Shown: piece after piece, positions 9,163 through 11,210 of the stretch
How the letters are laid out: the number at the start of each line of letters is the position of its first letter
Position numbering within the stretch: the stretch's first letter is position 1
From: Polynucleobacter meluiroseus
Lineage (GTDB): Bacteria > Bacteroidota > Bacteroidia > Flavobacteriales_D > Crocinitomicaceae
Direction of reading: 5' to 3'
Assembly: GCA_943328715.2 (NCBI GenBank)
Contig: CALQBB020000006.1
Coordinates: forward strand, 1 to 11,210
Length of the DNA stretch: 11,210 nucleotides
Notes under the pieces: generated by a model
The model's database searches: none
Told to the model about the DNA's origin: nothing
What the model saw: the letters and a program-made list of their open reading frames with translations, nothing else
Made by a program: the position numbers and the translations under genes

Positions 9163-9753
9163 TGTATGTAAAATAACTTCTTGGATGGATGGGTATGTTT
9201 CAGAAAGGCAATTATCGAATGCTTCTTTCTTGATCCACTGAACTTCCGTAATACTTTCCTCCTCTTGAGGTTTTGTGTTTAAATCACCTTCATACTCCAA
9301 ATAATACCAGTTATTTTTTTTGAGAATGGACTTGTTTTTGAATTCATACACATGGTATGTCGAACAAATTCGATGTTTCAGCTTGAGTTTTCCCGTTAAT
9401 CCACATTCCTCGATGATTTCACGAATGGCTGCATCCTTCGAGCTTTCTCCTTGTTCGATTTTTCCTTTTGGAAGATCCCAAAGTCCTAATCGTTTGATCC
9501 ATAAATACGCATCACTCTGCGGATGATAGACAAGTCCACCCGCTGTTTTAATTTTATTAAAATGAACAAAGAATGATTTTAAGGCTGCTTTCGCATGGGG
9601 ATGAATTGCTTGAATTTCTTGATTTTTGAACATTCCTCGAAGAGCTAAAACATTCAGGGGCATCGCATTTTCTGCGATTTCCACATGTGGAATTGGGACA
9701 GAAGTAAAATGAATTACCTGCTTATCCATGAAAACTTTATATTTTTGTGGCAT
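9151..9753 (-). CDS. NUDIX hydrolase
   Basis: A cytoplasmic pyrophosphohydrolase acting on nucleoside diphosphates linked to another group; the substrate cannot be read from sequence. Of 200 residues, 97-119 are a perfect NUDIX box (G97, E103, R111-E112, E115-E116, G118, pattern GX5EX7REUXEEXGU), which coordinates the catalytic metal. It is preceded by TAGGLVYHPQSDAYLWIKR and WDLPKGK, as in (di)nucleoside polyphosphate hydrolase-type members. Residues 1-65 are an extra N-terminal part beginning MPQKYKVFMDKQVIHFT. From memory, related Bacteroidota proteins begin with a similar YKVF strand, so I keep the ATG at 9751-9753, which overlaps the pyrE ATG in the opposite direction. The second ATG, at 9729-9727, would lose that strand. 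The best upstream -7-like sequence is TACCTTTA (9784-9777), which is imperfect. Confidence 0.9.
   Translation of the reverse strand: MPQKYKVFMDKQVIHFTSVPIPHVEIAENAMPLNVLALRGMFKNQEIQAIHPHAKAALKSFFVHFNKIKTAGGLVYHPQSDAYLWIKRLGLWDLPKGKIEQGESSKDAAIREIIEECGLTGKLKLKHRICSTYHVYEFKNKSILKKNNWYYLEYEGDLNTKPQEEESITEVQWIKKEAFDNCLSETYPSIQEVILHTFES
9740..9747 (+). promoter_or_regulatory. Predicted pyrE -7 box, four bases from the start codon
   Basis: TATTTTTG matches TAnnTTTG exactly and is followed by TGGC and the pyrE ATG at 9752. The region about 20 bases upstream reads CCTG (9717-9720), a weak -33 match. A leaderless or nearly leaderless mRNA is predicted. Confidence 0.5.
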
Positions 9754-10393
9754 GGCATCAAATCAAGAACAAGCGCTAAAGGTAGCAGAATTATTATTGA
9801 AAACGAAAGCTGTTCGTTTACAACCCAACAAACCATTCACATGGGCTTCTGGTTGGAAGTCTCCGATTTATTGTGACAATCGTGTCACATTAAGCTTCCC
9901 AGATGTACGTACGCACATTCGTCAAGCATACGCTCAACTCATTCTTGATGCCTATGGAAAACCAGATGTCATTGCTGGTGTTGCAACGGGTGGTATTGCT
10001 CAAGGAGCCTTGGTTGCACAAGAACTTGGTTTGCCGTTCATCTATGTACGCGCTGCAGCTAAAGGACACGGAATGGAGAATCTTATCGAAGGTGCATACG
10101 AACCAGGACAAAAAGTGGTTGTCATCGAAGATTTGATTTCTACTGGCGGAAGCAGTTTAAAAGCTGTGGAAGCATTGCGACAAGGTGGACTTGTTGTCAA
10201 AGGGTTATTAGCGACATTCACCTATGGTTTTTCTCAAGCTGACCAAGGTTTTCAAGAAGCTGGTTGTCCGTTTGAAACCATCACCGATTACGCAACCTTG
10301 ATCGACGTCGCTGTTAAAACAAATTACATCAATGATACAGATTTAACGACGCTACATGAGTGGCGCGTGAATCCAAGCACTTGGAATCAATAA
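9752..10393 (+). CDS. pyrE: Orotate phosphoribosyltransferase
   Basis: Fifth step of de novo UMP synthesis: joins orotate to PRPP to give orotidine 5'-monophosphate, in the cytoplasm as a dimer. The product is 213 residues, the usual length. The PRPP-binding loop VVVIEDLISTGGSS is at 122-135. The catalytic flexible loop VRAAAKGHGMEN carries Arg100, Lys104 and His106. The orotate-side segments FTWASGWKSPIYCDNR (29-44) and GVATGGIAQG (76-85) are also present. The ATG at 9752 gives MASNQEQALKVAELLL, the usual N-terminus. An ATG at 9728 adds eight residues but lies upstream of the -7 box at 9740-9747. The SRPBCC gene follows after seven bases and is probably co-transcribed. The NUDIX gene diverges with an overlapping start codon. 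No other pyr gene is in the window. Confidence 0.97.
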   Translation: MASNQEQALKVAELLLKTKAVRLQPNKPFTWASGWKSPIYCDNRVTLSFPDVRTHIRQAYAQLILDAYGKPDVIAGVATGGIAQGALVAQELGLPFIYVRAAAKGHGMENLIEGAYEPGQKVVVIEDLISTGGSSLKAVEALRQGGLVVKGLLATFTYGFSQADQGFQEAGCPFETITDYATLIDVAVKTNYINDTDLTTLHEWRVNPSTWNQ

Positions 10394-10400
10394 TTTTTTC

Positions 10401-10802
10401 ATGATCATCCAGAGCACATCGGTTTCCATTCATACAAGCTTGACTTCCGTTCGTGCTTTTCTTTGCGACGCGCGCAACCTCAATTTATTATTGCCACAAG
10501 AGAAAATTTCCGAATTTCAAGCTACGCAGGAACAATGTTCCTTTAAAGCGCAGGGTGGAATTTTGATTAATCTTTTGTTTGCCGAACAAAGTGATGAATT
10601 GGTTCGGTATCGTTCTGGTGAGGGAAGTCCATTTTCTTTTACGTTGAGCATTTCACTTCACGAAGATGGGGAAAAGTGTCATGGCCAAGTCGTATTTGAC
10701 GGACAAGTAAATGGATTTATGAAAGTACTGATTGAAAAGCCCTTACGAGCACTTTTTGAACAAATGAGTATTCAAATGAAAGCTCATTTCGAAGAAAACT
10801 GA
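10401..10802 (+). CDS. SRPBCC/START-like small protein of unknown function
   Basis: The 133-residue soluble protein has the layout of the SRPBCC (START-like, Bet v 1-type) fold: an N-terminal β-strand (IIQSTSVSIHTSLTSV), a short helical stretch resembling the usual 'fl-d--nl--llP' segment (AFLCDARNLNLLLPQEK, residues 20-36), a run of alternating β-strands (LVRYRSG through VVFDGQV), and a long C-terminal helix (about 110-131). Such proteins bind hydrophobic ligands in an internal cavity; no catalytic residue can be identified. There is no signal peptide or membrane segment. From memory, a similar small protein often follows pyrE in flavobacteria, which suggests a conserved but unexplained pairing. 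It starts seven bases after the pyrE stop, with no clear ribosome-binding site, and its end overlaps the convergent birA end by 19 bases. Confidence 0.75.
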   Translation: MIIQSTSVSIHTSLTSVRAFLCDARNLNLLLPQEKISEFQATQEQCSFKAQGGILINLLFAEQSDELVRYRSGEGSPFSFTLSISLHEDGEKCHGQVVFDGQVNGFMKVLIEKPLRALFEQMSIQMKAHFEEN

Positions 10803-11210
10803 AGTTCTTTCAGCGAATAACAGCGGATTTCGTCCAGAACCTTCATAAGAATTCTGCCGTCCTCTTGCACTCCTAGGATTTCTCCTTCAAAATTCCCATT
10901 GACATCCGAGTATAAAGCGAGCTTTCCTTTTTGATACAACAAGCTTTCGTAGTCAGATTTGAGCGAGGATTCTACCGTGTTCCAATGGAGCAAATACCCA
11001 TTCAGTATATCTGTCAATTCGTTTAAAATTGTTTTGATACGAATGTCTGTGTTAATCTCTAACTTGATGCTTGTCGCATTTGGTGTTTCGAATTGACATT
11101 GATTGACATTCAGTCCGATTCCCGCAATAACCCATGAAATTCTATTCCCTTCGATTTGATTTTCGATGAGAACACCAGCGATTTTTCTGGATCCCACATA
11201 AACATCATTC
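10784..11210 (-). CDS. birA: Biotin--[acetyl-CoA-carboxylase] ligase, partial (5' end outside window)
   Basis: Biotin protein ligase: makes biotinyl-AMP and transfers biotin to the carboxyl-carrier protein of acetyl-CoA and related carboxylases. Only the last 141 residues are visible. At the window edge the frame reads NDVYVGSRKIAGVLIE, which matches the conserved (K)WPND-----KIAGIL-E motif with the adenylate-contacting lysine. It is followed by the ISWVIAGIGLNVN segment. A GTG at 11197-11195 could be mistaken for a start, but the open frame continues through ND-VYV to the edge, so the gene is cut and not short. The last 50 residues (KGKLALYSDVNGNFEGEILG and on) fit the small C-terminal SH3-like domain. 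The N-terminal half, including any DNA-binding domain that would make it a repressor, is not visible. Its TGA lies inside the 3' end of the SRPBCC gene. Confidence 0.93.
   Translation of the reverse strand, partial: NDVYVGSRKIAGVLIENQIEGNRISWVIAGIGLNVNQCQFETPNATSIKLEINTDIRIKTILNELTDILNGYLLHWNTVESSLKSDYESLLYQKGKLALYSDVNGNFEGEILGVQEDGRILMKVLDEIRCYSLKELQFSSK

Noticed and set aside
9728..9751. pyrE start at 9728.
   Set aside because: The extension contains the TAnnTTTG box and the family N-terminus fits the ATG at 9752.
11195..11197. GTG as the start of a short 137-residue biotin-ligase-like gene.
   Set aside because: The frame remains open to the window edge and encodes the end of the conserved WPND motif just upstream, so the gene is simply cut by the window.

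Overview
This window looks like a housekeeping stretch from a low-GC member of the Bacteroidota, most likely a flavobacterium-type organism (Flavobacteriales); I cannot name a genus from sequence alone. The evidence is the AT-rich DNA, Bacteroidota-style proteins (DUF1573 protein, OmpA-like protein, gyrase B without the proteobacterial insertion), the lack of strong Shine-Dalgarno sequences, and several upstream matches to the Bacteroidota -7 promoter element TAnnTTTG.

Layout, left to right. Positions 1-75 hold the last codons of a plus-strand gene that looks like murF. It ends tail to tail with prfB (release factor 2, minus strand). prfB and gcvH (glycine cleavage H protein, plus) diverge from one short promoter region. 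gcvH ends at a clear intrinsic terminator that it shares with a convergent minus-strand block: an exported or membrane-anchored DNA/RNA non-specific endonuclease lying directly behind gyrB, and upstream of gyrB a periplasmic glutathione peroxidase-like protein. A plus-strand OmpA-domain envelope protein diverges from the peroxidase and runs into the end of valS. valS, a DUF1573 protein and a NUDIX hydrolase follow on the minus strand. pyrE and an SRPBCC-like protein run on the plus strand, and a biotin-protein ligase (birA) cut by the right edge lies on the minus strand.

The genes serve translation (prfB, valS), DNA topology (gyrB), one-carbon/glycine metabolism (gcvH), pyrimidine synthesis (pyrE), biotinylation of carboxylases (birA) and the cell envelope (murF, OmpA-like, exported nuclease, peroxidase, DUF1573). 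The genes are very tightly packed: no gene-free stretch exceeds about 125 bases, and several pairs share or nearly share start or stop codons. No tRNA, rRNA, CRISPR array, insertion sequence or prophage gene was seen.

I do not see a new multi-gene system here. The most interesting points are regulatory: a textbook intrinsic terminator behind gyrB that lies inside the 5' coding region of the nuclease gene; two genes (prfB, pyrE) whose -7 boxes sit four bases from the start codon, predicting leaderless mRNAs; a prfB without the usual programmed frameshift; and a 17-base palindrome over the valS promoter.
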